Made by a program: the position numbers and the translations under genes
Notes under the pieces: generated by a model
Database searches by the model: none
What the model saw: the letters and a program-made list of their open reading frames with translations, nothing else
Told to the model about the DNA's origin: nothing
Shown here: positions 7,932 through 14,596 of the stretch, one piece after another
How the letters are laid out: every line of letters starts with the position of its first letter
Numbering within the stretch: the first letter of the stretch is position 1
Assembly (NCBI GenBank): GCA_964389005.1
Contig: CAYMCV010000034.1
Coordinates: 1-21,970, forward strand
Source: CAYMCV01 sp964389005
Lineage (GTDB): Bacteria; Bacillota; Clostridia; Lachnospirales; Lachnospiraceae
Direction: 5' to 3'
DNA length: 21,970 nucleotides

Positions 7932-7961
7932 TTGCTTTTTGTAGAATGACCATGCTATAAT
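7932..7961 (+). promoter_or_regulatory. Promoter of tRNA-Trp with extended -10
   Basis: TTGCTT (7932-7937), an 18-nt spacer and TATAAT (7956-7961) preceded by TGC form an extended -10 promoter. Transcription would begin near 7968, giving a 5' leader of about 35 nt before the mature tRNA. Confidence 0.75.
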
Positions 7962-8002
7962 ACAGAGCGGTGATGATTCTGCACCAAACAATCAGTTATT
8001 TT

Positions 8003-8073
8003 AGGGGAATCATACAATGGCAGTATCACGGTCTCCAAAACCGTTCATGGGGGTTCGAATCCCTCTTCCCCTG
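8003..8073 (+). tRNA. tRNA-Trp (anticodon CCA)
   Basis: A complete cloverleaf of 71 nt can be folded: acceptor AGGGGAA / TTCCCCT, D stem ATAC / GTAT around AATGGCA, anticodon stem ACGGT / ACCGT with loop CTCCAAA (anticodon CCA), a 4-nt variable loop, and a T arm with TTCGAAT. The discriminator is G, as expected for tRNA-Trp. The CCA end is not encoded (GC follows). It is a single tRNA with its own promoter and terminator, divergent from the acyltransferase gene and convergent with radA. Confidence 0.95.
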
Positions 8074-8092
8074 CTTGATTATGAAATTTGAG

Positions 8093-8119
8093 AGAGTTCT
8101 GCTTGCAGAACTCTTTTTT
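8093..8119 (+). terminator. Rho-independent terminator of tRNA-Trp
   Basis: AGAGTTCTGC (8093-8102) pairs with GCAGAACTCT (8105-8114) and is followed by a run of six T. It lies 20 nt past the tRNA. The minus strand lacks a T-run here, so it probably does not serve radA. Confidence 0.9.
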
Positions 8120-8163
8120 CGTACAAGGAAATCATTCACTACATGAAACGTTTGATTTCTTTC

Positions 8164-9534
8164 CTATACTTCCAACTCCATTGCTTCCTGTACGCTCCCG
8201 ACGGGAATGATTCTGATTCCCTCGATATCGCGAAGTCCAGCCATGCTTGCACGTGGTACGATACAGGTTGTGAATCCGAGTCTTGCCGCTTCCTGCACAC
8301 GTTTTGGTGTCATCTGTACCGATCGTACTTCTCCGCTCAATCCGATTTCTCCAATCGCAACTACATCTGACGAAATGCTTCGATTGCGAAAACTTGAAAC
8401 CAATGCAAGGGCTATGCCGAGATCGATAGATGGTTCCATTATCTTCATCCCACCTGCAATATTCACATAAGCATCACAATCCGCCAGTGACAATCCCATA
8501 CGCTTTTCCAGTACCGCCATCAACAGATTCACGCGATTAAAATCGGTCCCCGTTGCCTGCCTTCGCGGAATGCCGAATTTGGTGCGACAGACCAAGGCTT
8601 GTATCTCAATCAGAATTGGGCGCGTCCCTTCCATGGAACAGGAAACAATACAACCGCTACTTTCTTTTGGTCTACCCTCCAACATAAATTCGGACGGATT
8701 CTTCACCTCCTGTAAGCCGTCCCTCTCCATCTGAAACACGCCAATTTCGTTGGTGGATCCAAAACGATTCTTCACACCGCGCAGAATTCGATAGGAGGCA
8801 TGTCTGTCTCCCTCAAAATACAACACCGTATCCACCATATGTTCCAACACACGCGGTCCGGCGACCATTCCTTCCTTAGTCACATGACCAACAATAAAGA
8901 CCGACACACCGAGTCCCTTGGCTATCCGCAGTAATACTGCCGTGGATTCCCGAACTTGCGATACGCTTCCCGGTGCAGATGCAACATCCTCACAAAACAT
9001 CGTTTGTATGGAATCAATGACTACTATTTCCGGTTTCTCTTTCCGAATACACTCCTCAATTCGCTCCAAATTCGTTTCACACAAAAGTTTTAAAGAATCT
9101 CCGACCGAGCCAATACGCAATGCGCGAATTTTTATCTGTTGCAAGGATTCTTCACCCGATATATACAGTACTTTTTGGTTACGATTGGAAAGCAAACGGC
9201 AAACCTGAAGCAATAGCGTAGATTTCCCGATCCCGGGATCTCCACCGACAAGAATCAATGATCCCGGAACAATTCCGCCACCCAGAACGCGATCCAATTC
9301 TTCGATTTGTGTTTCAACTCTCTCATTCATTGCCAAGGAAATCTCACTCAGGCTAACAGGTATCGTGTCATTGCTCACCGAGTGTGATTTCTCTTTGGTT
9401 GCATTGATACTGACGGTTTCTTCAATCATTGTATTCCATGCATGACAAGATTGGCACTGTCCCGCCCATTTCACAGATTCATACCCGCACTCCGTGCAAA
9501 AATACACGGTTTTTAGTTTATTCTTTGTCGCCAT
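8164..9534 (-). CDS. radA: DNA repair/recombination protein RadA
   Basis: RadA (Sms) is a RecA-like ATPase and DNA-branch-migration helicase acting in recombinational repair. The 456-aa length is typical. In order: a C4 zinc finger (C13, C16, C27, C30), the RecA-like core with Walker A GGDPGIGKST (97-106) and Walker B VVIDS (171-175), the RadA-specific KNRFG motif (255-259), and a C-terminal Lon-protease-like domain (about 290-456, with ATGTDFNR and DLGIALAL) that is thought to be non-proteolytic. The ATG at 9534 has GGAGAGGG about 4 nt upstream. It lies downstream of clpC, echoing the clpC-radA order of Bacillus, but a terminator and another gene intervene. I could not find a convincing promoter of its own. 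Confidence 0.97.
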   Translation of the reverse strand: MATKNKLKTVYFCTECGYESVKWAGQCQSCHAWNTMIEETVSINATKEKSHSVSNDTIPVSLSEISLAMNERVETQIEELDRVLGGGIVPGSLILVGGDPGIGKSTLLLQVCRLLSNRNQKVLYISGEESLQQIKIRALRIGSVGDSLKLLCETNLERIEECIRKEKPEIVVIDSIQTMFCEDVASAPGSVSQVRESTAVLLRIAKGLGVSVFIVGHVTKEGMVAGPRVLEHMVDTVLYFEGDRHASYRILRGVKNRFGSTNEIGVFQMERDGLQEVKNPSEFMLEGRPKESSGCIVSCSMEGTRPILIEIQALVCRTKFGIPRRQATGTDFNRVNLLMAVLEKRMGLSLADCDAYVNIAGGMKIMEPSIDLGIALALVSSFRNRSISSDVVAIGEIGLSGEVRSVQMTPKRVQEAARLGFTTCIVPRASMAGLRDIEGIRIIPVGSVQEAMELEV

Positions 9535-9595
9535 TCATCCCTCTCCACTTACTATCCCCTAATATGTAAAACACCATTCCCTATGATATAAAACA

Positions 9596-9619
9596 GCAAC
9601 ACACCCCTCGATGTGTTGC
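9596..9619 (-). terminator. Terminator after the 136-aa gene
   Basis: GCAACACA / TGTGTTGC forms an 8-bp stem with an 8-nt loop; on the minus strand it is followed by TGTTTTAT. It lies 28 nt past the stop of the upstream gene and would reduce read-through into radA. Confidence 0.65.
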
Positions 9620-9646
9620 CGCTGATATGCCATAAATAACCCAAAA

Positions 9647-10057
9647 CTACTTCTGCATCCGAACCTCAACGGTACCTGCATCTGCAAGTTCAACACTGAT
9701 TGTGACTTTGCCGCTCAAATTACTTTTCATCTTTCCGATGCTTTCTCCCGCAACCCAAACTTCATATTCTGTGTCTTCTGCCAGGCCGACAATAATCTGA
9801 GCGTCTTGTTCACCTTCAACCGAGAATGTCACACCGTCAGCCGTCTCAAGGAACTCCGTCACACTCGTTCCCGGAACGGATTCATACAAAAACATCCCAT
9901 TCTTCTCTAATTTGGTCATCGTTTGAAAGGTCTTCACCTTATAAATATCTCCGGCATGCTCAAAATCTTCTAATTTTGCTTTACACTCCAACATGTGATT
10001 CCCAAAACTGATGCTTCCGTTCTTTTCCGCACGAAGTAACTCCGCTACCACTGCCAT
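9647..10057 (-). CDS. Conserved protein of unknown function, 136 aa
   Basis: The protein begins MAVVAELLRAEKNGSISFGN and is soluble, with no signal peptide or membrane helix. A C-terminal beta-rich half (FSVEGEQDAQIIVGLAEDTEYEVWV ... GKMKSNLSGKVTISVEL) looks like a small beta-sandwich. From memory, proteins of this type in Lachnospiraceae are sometimes labelled 'endosialidase'; I see no sialidase Asp-boxes or catalytic residues, so I would not use that name. The start at 10057 is fixed by AGGAGG 8 nt upstream; the longer reading frame to 10117 has no comparable site. It has a candidate promoter of its own and a terminator behind it, and sits between clpC and radA. Confidence 0.82.
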   Translation of the reverse strand: MAVVAELLRAEKNGSISFGNHMLECKAKLEDFEHAGDIYKVKTFQTMTKLEKNGMFLYESVPGTSVTEFLETADGVTFSVEGEQDAQIIVGLAEDTEYEVWVAGESIGKMKSNLSGKVTISVELADAGTVEVRMQK

Positions 10058-10128
10058 TTGTACATCCTCCTGATTTATCATTGTTCGATACCGCATATGA
10101 GAGCAATATAAGTGCATCTCTGATTATC

Positions 10129-10157
10129 AGTATAACTTATTTTTCAAGCATTTTCTA
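10129..10157 (-). promoter_or_regulatory. Candidate promoter of the 136-aa gene
   Basis: TAGAAA (10152-10157), a 17-nt spacer and TATACT (10129-10134) on the minus strand. The -35 is weak (4 of 6), the -10 is good (5 of 6). Confidence 0.5.
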
Positions 10158-10205
10158 CTTTAAAATATGAACTTCCTGTAAAAATTTTGTGCGTTGTCAC
10201 AATCA

Positions 10206-10313
10206 TCAGTTTTTAACCGTAAAAACGACCTTTTGATTCTTAATTCCGACTGATACCGTATCTCCCTGTTTTATGCGCCCGGCCAGCAATTCTTCCGCCA
10301 TTGCATCCTCTAT
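10206..10313 (-). pseudogene. clpC: Out-of-frame 3' end of clpC
   Basis: Past the clpC stop, a different frame encodes the expected ClpC tail: IEDAMAEELLAGRIKQGD, then TVSVGIKNQKVVFTVKN, then TGA at 10206-10208, 35 residues in all. Joined directly to the K codon before the insertion it gives ARPLKRVIQQKIEDAMAEELL, which lines up residue for residue with Bacillus ClpC ARPLRRAIQRHVEDRLSEELL as I recall it. The fragment has no ribosome site of its own, so it is not a separate gene. Confidence 0.8.
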
Positions 10314-12664
10314 GAAAGCTCGTTCAGTACTTTTTGCTGAATAACTCTTTTTAGCGGTCTTGCTCCCATTTTCAAATCACTGTACTTTGTAACCAAATGT
10401 TCCTGCATTGCCGGAGTCACACGCAATGTGATATCCATTTGATTTTTACACCGCTCGGATAATTTTGTGGTTAAAAGATGGATGATTCGCTTCATATCCT
10501 CCTTGGTCAATGCGTGGAAAACCATAATCTCATCAATACGATTGATGAACTCCGGCTTAAATATACGTTTGACCTCTTCCATTACGCCGCTTTTCATCTT
10601 CTCATAATCCTGCTGTGCAGTCGTCGAAGAAGCAAATCCTAAGGTTTTTGGTGCAACAATCCGCTGTGCTCCGGCATTTGACGTCATAATCAGAATTGTA
10701 TTCTTAAAACTAACTTTCCTGCCTTTGGAATCCGTAATGTGACCGTCATCCAAAACCTGTAACAAGATATTGAATACATCCGGATGCGCTTTTTCCACTT
10801 CATCAAATAACACCACAGAATATGGATTTCTTCGGATTTTCTCGCTTAACTGTCCACCCTCGTCAAACCCAACGTAGCCCGGCGGAGAACCAATCATTTT
10901 CGATACAGAATGCTGTTCCATATATTCTGACATATCGACACGAATCAATGCGGAATCCGATCCGAATACCGCCTCTGCCAATGCCTTGCTCAGTTCCGTT
11001 TTTCCAACGCCTGTAGGTCCCAAAAACAAGAAACTGCCGATAGGTCTGTTGGGATCCTGCAATCCGACACGACCTCTGCGTATCGCACGTGATACTGCCA
11101 GAACAGCTTCTTCCTGCCCAATAACGCGTTTATGGAGCACTTGTTCTAATTTGAGCAAACGTTCGCTCTCTTTTTCCGCAAGTTTCTTCACAGGGATCTT
11201 CGTCCATACGGACACAATTTCCTCAATCTGTGTACTACCGACTTCCGGAATCGTTTCGATATTCTTTTTTATATAATTGGTTTTACATCGATTTAATTTT
11301 TTATACAATGAATCCTGTGCGGTTTTCAATTCCTTGGCATATTCAAACTGCTCATCACGAATCGCCTTTTCCATTTCCATATCCAGTTCATGAATATCCT
11401 GTTGTATTTTTACACAATTATCCGGCAGTTTCATTCCGCCCAAACGCACGCTCGCCGCCGCTTCATCAATCAAGTCGATTGCCTTGTCCGGAAGATTCCG
11501 ATCGTTGATGTAACGTTCTGACAATCTTACAGCCGCTTCCAATGCATCCGGCAGAATCTTTACATGATGATGTTGTTCATATTTCCCTACAACTCCTTTC
11601 AGTATATCCATCGCTTCTTCCACCGACGGCTCTTCCACCATGATGGGTTGAAAACGTCGTTCCAATGCTGCATCCTTCTCAATATATTTGCGATACTCAC
11701 TGATGGTGGTCGCACCGATTAACTGAATTTCACCTCTTGCCAATGATGGTTTCAGAATGCTTGAGGCATCAATGGATCCTTCTGCACCTCCCGCACCGAT
11801 TAACGTATGAATCTCATCTAAAAATAACAGAACATTACCCGCTTCCGTAACCTCACGAATAACTCTCTTTACACGTTCTTCAAACTCTCCTCTGTACTTG
11901 CTTCCGGCAACCATACCGGATAAGTCTAACGTTAATAGGCGTTTGTTTTGGATTGGCTCCGGCACATCTCCTGCAACAATTCTTATAGCCAGTCCTTCGA
12001 CAATCGCAGTTTTGCCAACGCCCGGTTCTCCGATGAGACACGGATTATTCTTGGTTCTCCTGCATACAATCTGAATCAGCCGGCGTATTTCGTTCTCACG
12101 ACCAACCACCGGGTCCAGCTTATTCTGCGATGCAAGTGCCGTCAAATCACGGCTGTACTGACTCAACATGGATACAGCACCTTTTTTCTTTTTACTTCGA
12201 TGCGCCAGTTCTTCTCGCAACGCAATTCCATCGTCCCCCATTGCCAACAACAATTGCGCCATCATCCGCTGAATATCAATATGCAACGCTTGTAATGCCT
12301 TTACAGCTTTACAATCATTCTCCTTCAATATTGCAATCAAAATATGCTCCGTTCCCGTCTCATGGGTACGCAGTCGCTCGGAAAGCGCATGGCTTTCCAT
12401 TAAGATTGATTCCGCAAGCGGCGTATATATTTCGCGTGACATAATTCCGCCGTCTTCCGATAAATCCGCCTGTTCGCGAACCACTTCTTCCAGTGCATAT
12501 GCATCCGCTCCGCAATCCGCAAGTACCATGGCTGCCACGCCGCTACCTTCCAATGCCAGACCCAACAGGATATGTTCGGAATCCACATCCGGTCTTTTCA
12601 ATCGTTTTGCCGCTTTAACCGCAAGATTCAAAGCTCGTTTGGCTTTATCCGTGAATTGTTGCAT
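10310..12664 (-). CDS. clpC: ATP-dependent Clp protease ATPase subunit ClpC, C-terminally truncated
   Basis: ClpC is the AAA+ unfoldase that feeds proteins to ClpP. Seen in order: Clp N-terminal repeat domain (about 3-145), AAA-1 with Walker A GEPGVGKT (212-219) and Walker B LFLDE (280-284), the middle coiled M-domain (about 420-475), AAA-2 with Walker A GPTGVGKT (549-556) and Walker B VVLFDE (617-622), a ClpP-docking-type LGF loop (675-677), and GARPLKR (767-773). The frame then ends at 784 aa, about 30 short of normal. An apparent 17-bp insertion at 10314-10330 causes it, and the missing tail continues out of frame. The lost segment is the end of the AAA-2 small domain, so activity or hexamer stability may suffer. 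The ATG at 12664 has GGAGG 9 nt upstream and lies inside the 3' end of the GntR-type gene, suggesting translational coupling. No ctsR, mcsA or mcsB is present upstream. Confidence 0.95.
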   Translation of the reverse strand: MQQFTDKAKRALNLAVKAAKRLKRPDVDSEHILLGLALEGSGVAAMVLADCGADAYALEEVVREQADLSEDGGIMSREIYTPLAESILMESHALSERLRTHETGTEHILIAILKENDCKAVKALQALHIDIQRMMAQLLLAMGDDGIALREELAHRSKKKKGAVSMLSQYSRDLTALASQNKLDPVVGRENEIRRLIQIVCRRTKNNPCLIGEPGVGKTAIVEGLAIRIVAGDVPEPIQNKRLLTLDLSGMVAGSKYRGEFEERVKRVIREVTEAGNVLLFLDEIHTLIGAGGAEGSIDASSILKPSLARGEIQLIGATTISEYRKYIEKDAALERRFQPIMVEEPSVEEAMDILKGVVGKYEQHHHVKILPDALEAAVRLSERYINDRNLPDKAIDLIDEAAASVRLGGMKLPDNCVKIQQDIHELDMEMEKAIRDEQFEYAKELKTAQDSLYKKLNRCKTNYIKKNIETIPEVGSTQIEEIVSVWTKIPVKKLAEKESERLLKLEQVLHKRVIGQEEAVLAVSRAIRRGRVGLQDPNRPIGSFLFLGPTGVGKTELSKALAEAVFGSDSALIRVDMSEYMEQHSVSKMIGSPPGYVGFDEGGQLSEKIRRNPYSVVLFDEVEKAHPDVFNILLQVLDDGHITDSKGRKVSFKNTILIMTSNAGAQRIVAPKTLGFASSTTAQQDYEKMKSGVMEEVKRIFKPEFINRIDEIMVFHALTKEDMKRIIHLLTTKLSERCKNQMDITLRVTPAMQEHLVTKYSDLKMGARPLKRVIQQKVLNELS

Positions 12665-13044
12665 TCATTCATTCCTCCATACTCTTCATATATCTCATCT
12701 ACTAAAGCATGCACTTCTGCCGCAGAAATATTCTTACAGGTAACTTTTGCCAGCGTTAATCGTAAGTCCCGCTTCAAATCCTCCATGACACGTATACAAT
12801 CCGTATCAACCGCAACCACAGCACCTCTCCGCCGATCAACCTTGACAAAACCTTCTTGTTTCAATACAGTATATGCTTTATTGACGGTATGCATGTTAAC
12901 CCCGACTTCTTCGGCAAGTTGTCGAACAGAAGGTAAGGTATCGCCCTCTCGATATCGATCCATTGCGATTCCGATGATGACCTGATTCCGCAACTGCATA
13001 TAGATAGCTTCTTCACTGTTAAAATCGATTTCCCAATACATCAT
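12628..13044 (-). CDS. GntR-family (YtrA-like) transcriptional regulator
   Basis: The 138-aa protein has a winged helix of GntR type: an N-terminal FNSEEAIYMQLRNQVIIGIA, then GDTLPSVRQLAEEVGVNMHTVNKAYTVLKQEGFV (helix-turn-helix, about 34-67) and a wing with RRRGAVV. Only about 50 residues follow, too few for an effector-binding domain; this is the layout of the YtrA subfamily. Its last 37 nt overlap the start of clpC, so both should be one transcript and clpC is the obvious target. A perfect 33-bp palindrome sits on the promoter, fitting autoregulation. Two adjacent ATGs (13044 and 13041) are possible starts, with GGGTGG just upstream; the longer TTG-initiated frame to 13068 is unlikely. Confidence 0.9.
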   Translation of the reverse strand: MMYWEIDFNSEEAIYMQLRNQVIIGIAMDRYREGDTLPSVRQLAEEVGVNMHTVNKAYTVLKQEGFVKVDRRRGAVVAVDTDCIRVMEDLKRDLRLTLAKVTCKNISAAEVHALVDEIYEEYGGMNECNNSRIKPNEL

Positions 13045-13093
13045 TCCACCCAAACCTTTCGATATCAAAAGATGTTATTCTGCCTGCATAAAC

Positions 13094-13132
13094 AATCGCC
13101 ACTGTTATATATAATATATAACAGTGGCGGTT
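13094..13132. promoter_or_regulatory. 33-bp perfect palindromic operator of gntR-clpC
   Basis: CGCCACTGTTATATAT, one central base, and the exact reverse complement form a perfect 16-bp-arm palindrome (13097-13129), extendable to 13094-13132 with one G-T mismatch. It covers the -10 box and most of the spacer of the promoter, so a bound dimer would block RNA polymerase. YtrA-type regulators bind long dyads of this sort. As RNA it would be a strong hairpin and might also end transcription from the SH3b gene. Confidence 0.85.
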
Positions 13133-13141
13133 ATCTGTCAA
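13113..13141 (-). promoter_or_regulatory. Promoter of the gntR-clpC operon
   Basis: TTGACA (13136-13141), a 17-nt spacer and TATATT (13113-13118) on the minus strand. The start would be near 13106, about 60 nt before gntR. No CtsR-type heptad repeat (GGTCAAA) is seen. Confidence 0.85.
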
Positions 13142-13161
13142 CGACACTTCATACAAGCGTT

Positions 13162-14556
13162 TTAGAAATCAATGTAATCAATATCCTCTTTGGTATCGGT
13201 ATCTCTATCGTCGTCATCTTCATCGTAATCGTCTTCATCCACTTCTTCAGTGAAATAATCGATGAATTTGCGTCCGATTCCTTTTTTCTTATCCGCAGCA
13301 GATTTCTTGTCGCTTCTCTCCGGAGATTCTTCGCGACGACTCTCTCTTTTTACTTCCGTGCTCTTTCTGACCGGTGTCTCTGTACGGATTACCGCACGTT
13401 CACGTACCGGTGTGCGAACTTCCGGTTCCTCATCTTCTTCATCATCGTCATCATAATCGTCATCATCATATTCGATATTCGCTAATTTATAACCCATAAA
13501 GGCAATGACTGCAATGGCAACAACAAGCAGTACCGCAAGAATGATTGACACAATTTTAAAATTGATGCCGCCCGCTTCCGTTTCCTGTACTTGCGTTTCT
13601 CCGGTGTCAAACAGTCCCTCACAACGTAAATAACTGCGATTCTGATAATCATAAAGAAACCAGCCTTCGGTTCCGTCGTTTTTCGTTGCATACAGAATGT
13701 AAAAATCACCTCTATACCATGCAGTAACTTCACGATCGCCGAGATCCAGAGTCACTTCCTGAAATCCTGCAGGCAATACCGCCGGTGCCCCCGTCGGTTG
13801 CATAATTGTCAGTTCGTTTACCGATGCACTTCCTGCCGGAACTGCAGGCGTCGTATTTTCAGGCGTTGTACTCTCGGGTATCGATTCGGATGGTGCTTCT
13901 GACGGCTGTTCGGGAATCGGTTCTTCCTCCGATGTTTCTCCCATGGTTCCCGGAATCTCCGTTACTTCCGGTGTCTGTACCGGTGCCGTAAACGTCACCA
14001 AATCAGAACGGATAAAACCTTTCATTGAGGTTCCGTTTCCCGAAAATGAAATCTGATACCATTTATAACCATCGGCAGCCGTTGCTTCTCCGGTAATCGT
14101 CAATTCTGTTCCGCCTGTCGCCGTTGCAACCAAATCCGAACTTGTGGAAGCGTCTTTTCGAATACGCACACCACTGGTTCCCGCAACATATGCTGTTTTG
14201 CTATCCGTTGGTGTTACGGTTGTATTACTTGGTACGGATTCTGCACTTTTATTGACAAAGTCAGATCTGATATACCCTGACACGCCTCCGGCTGTAGTAA
14301 TATTATACCAAACAAGTCCGTCTGCTCCCGTGGTTTCCGAAAGAATGGTTACCACATCATTTGTTGTCACCGTTGCAACTGCCGTACTGGTTGCACTCGC
14401 TTCCGAGCGAACGTTTACATTCGAAGATTTCACGGTCCCCGATGCAGCCATTCCCACAACTGTGGTTACTCCGATTGTCAGAATAACAACAATCATCGCA
14501 GAGAGTAAACGCAATCCCCTAGTTAACGTGTTCCTTTGCATCCTTTGTTCTTTCAT
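13162..14556 (-). CDS. Membrane protein with two SH3b domains and an acidic cytoplasmic tail
   Basis: The 464-aa protein starts with a basic segment and a hydrophobic helix (about 15-38), either an uncleaved anchor or a signal peptide. Two bacterial SH3 (SH3b) repeats follow (about 39-102 and 125-189), each with NVRSEAS- or RIRKDAS-type starts and GYIRSD/GFIRSD ends. Next come a P/E/S/T-rich linker (190-244), a globular part with WYRGDFYILYATKNDGTEGWFLYD, a transmembrane helix (333-356) and a 108-residue tail of mixed acid-rich and Arg/Lys-rich stretches (DDDDYDDDDEEDEE; DEDDYDEDDDD). SH3b domains often bind peptidoglycan, so cell-wall attachment or sensing outside and an interaction tail inside are inferred. 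The start at 14556 is supported by AAAGGA 7 nt upstream; the longer frame overlaps purD. It follows purD by 40 nt with no terminator visible, so read-through is likely. Confidence 0.87.
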   Translation of the reverse strand: MKEQRMQRNTLTRGLRLLSAMIVVILTIGVTTVVGMAASGTVKSSNVNVRSEASATSTAVATVTTNDVVTILSETTGADGLVWYNITTAGGVSGYIRSDFVNKSAESVPSNTTVTPTDSKTAYVAGTSGVRIRKDASTSSDLVATATGGTELTITGEATAADGYKWYQISFSGNGTSMKGFIRSDLVTFTAPVQTPEVTEIPGTMGETSEEEPIPEQPSEAPSESIPESTTPENTTPAVPAGSASVNELTIMQPTGAPAVLPAGFQEVTLDLGDREVTAWYRGDFYILYATKNDGTEGWFLYDYQNRSYLRCEGLFDTGETQVQETEAGGINFKIVSIILAVLLVVAIAVIAFMGYKLANIEYDDDDYDDDDEEDEEPEVRTPVRERAVIRTETPVRKSTEVKRESRREESPERSDKKSAADKKKGIGRKFIDYFTEEVDEDDYDEDDDDRDTDTKEDIDYIDF

Positions 14557-14596
14557 CTCTTTTCCTTTCTCGTCTTGCTTTTTTCTCGTTTGGCAG

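Noticed and set aside
10310..10345. Programmed -1 frameshift to produce full-length ClpC
   Set aside because: The A-run (CAAAAAG) is not an X-XXY-YYZ heptamer in the clpC frame, no downstream stimulatory hairpin is evident, and the product would contain about six extra residues compared with the family. Insertion explains the data better, though not proven.
12572..12985. 137-codon plus-strand frame
   Set aside because: It is antisense to the gntR/clpC junction, with shadow-like composition and no ribosome site.
13094..13132. Palindrome as a plain rho-independent terminator of the SH3b gene
   Set aside because: The stem is AT-rich in the middle and lacks a proper T-run after it; its exact overlap with the -10 box makes operator the better reading. 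A secondary terminator role is not excluded.
13072..13485. 137-codon plus-strand frame rich in Ile/Val/Phe
   Set aside because: It is the complement of Asp/Glu codon runs (GAT/GAC/GAA) in the SH3b protein tail, which mimic a hydrophobic protein on the other strand.
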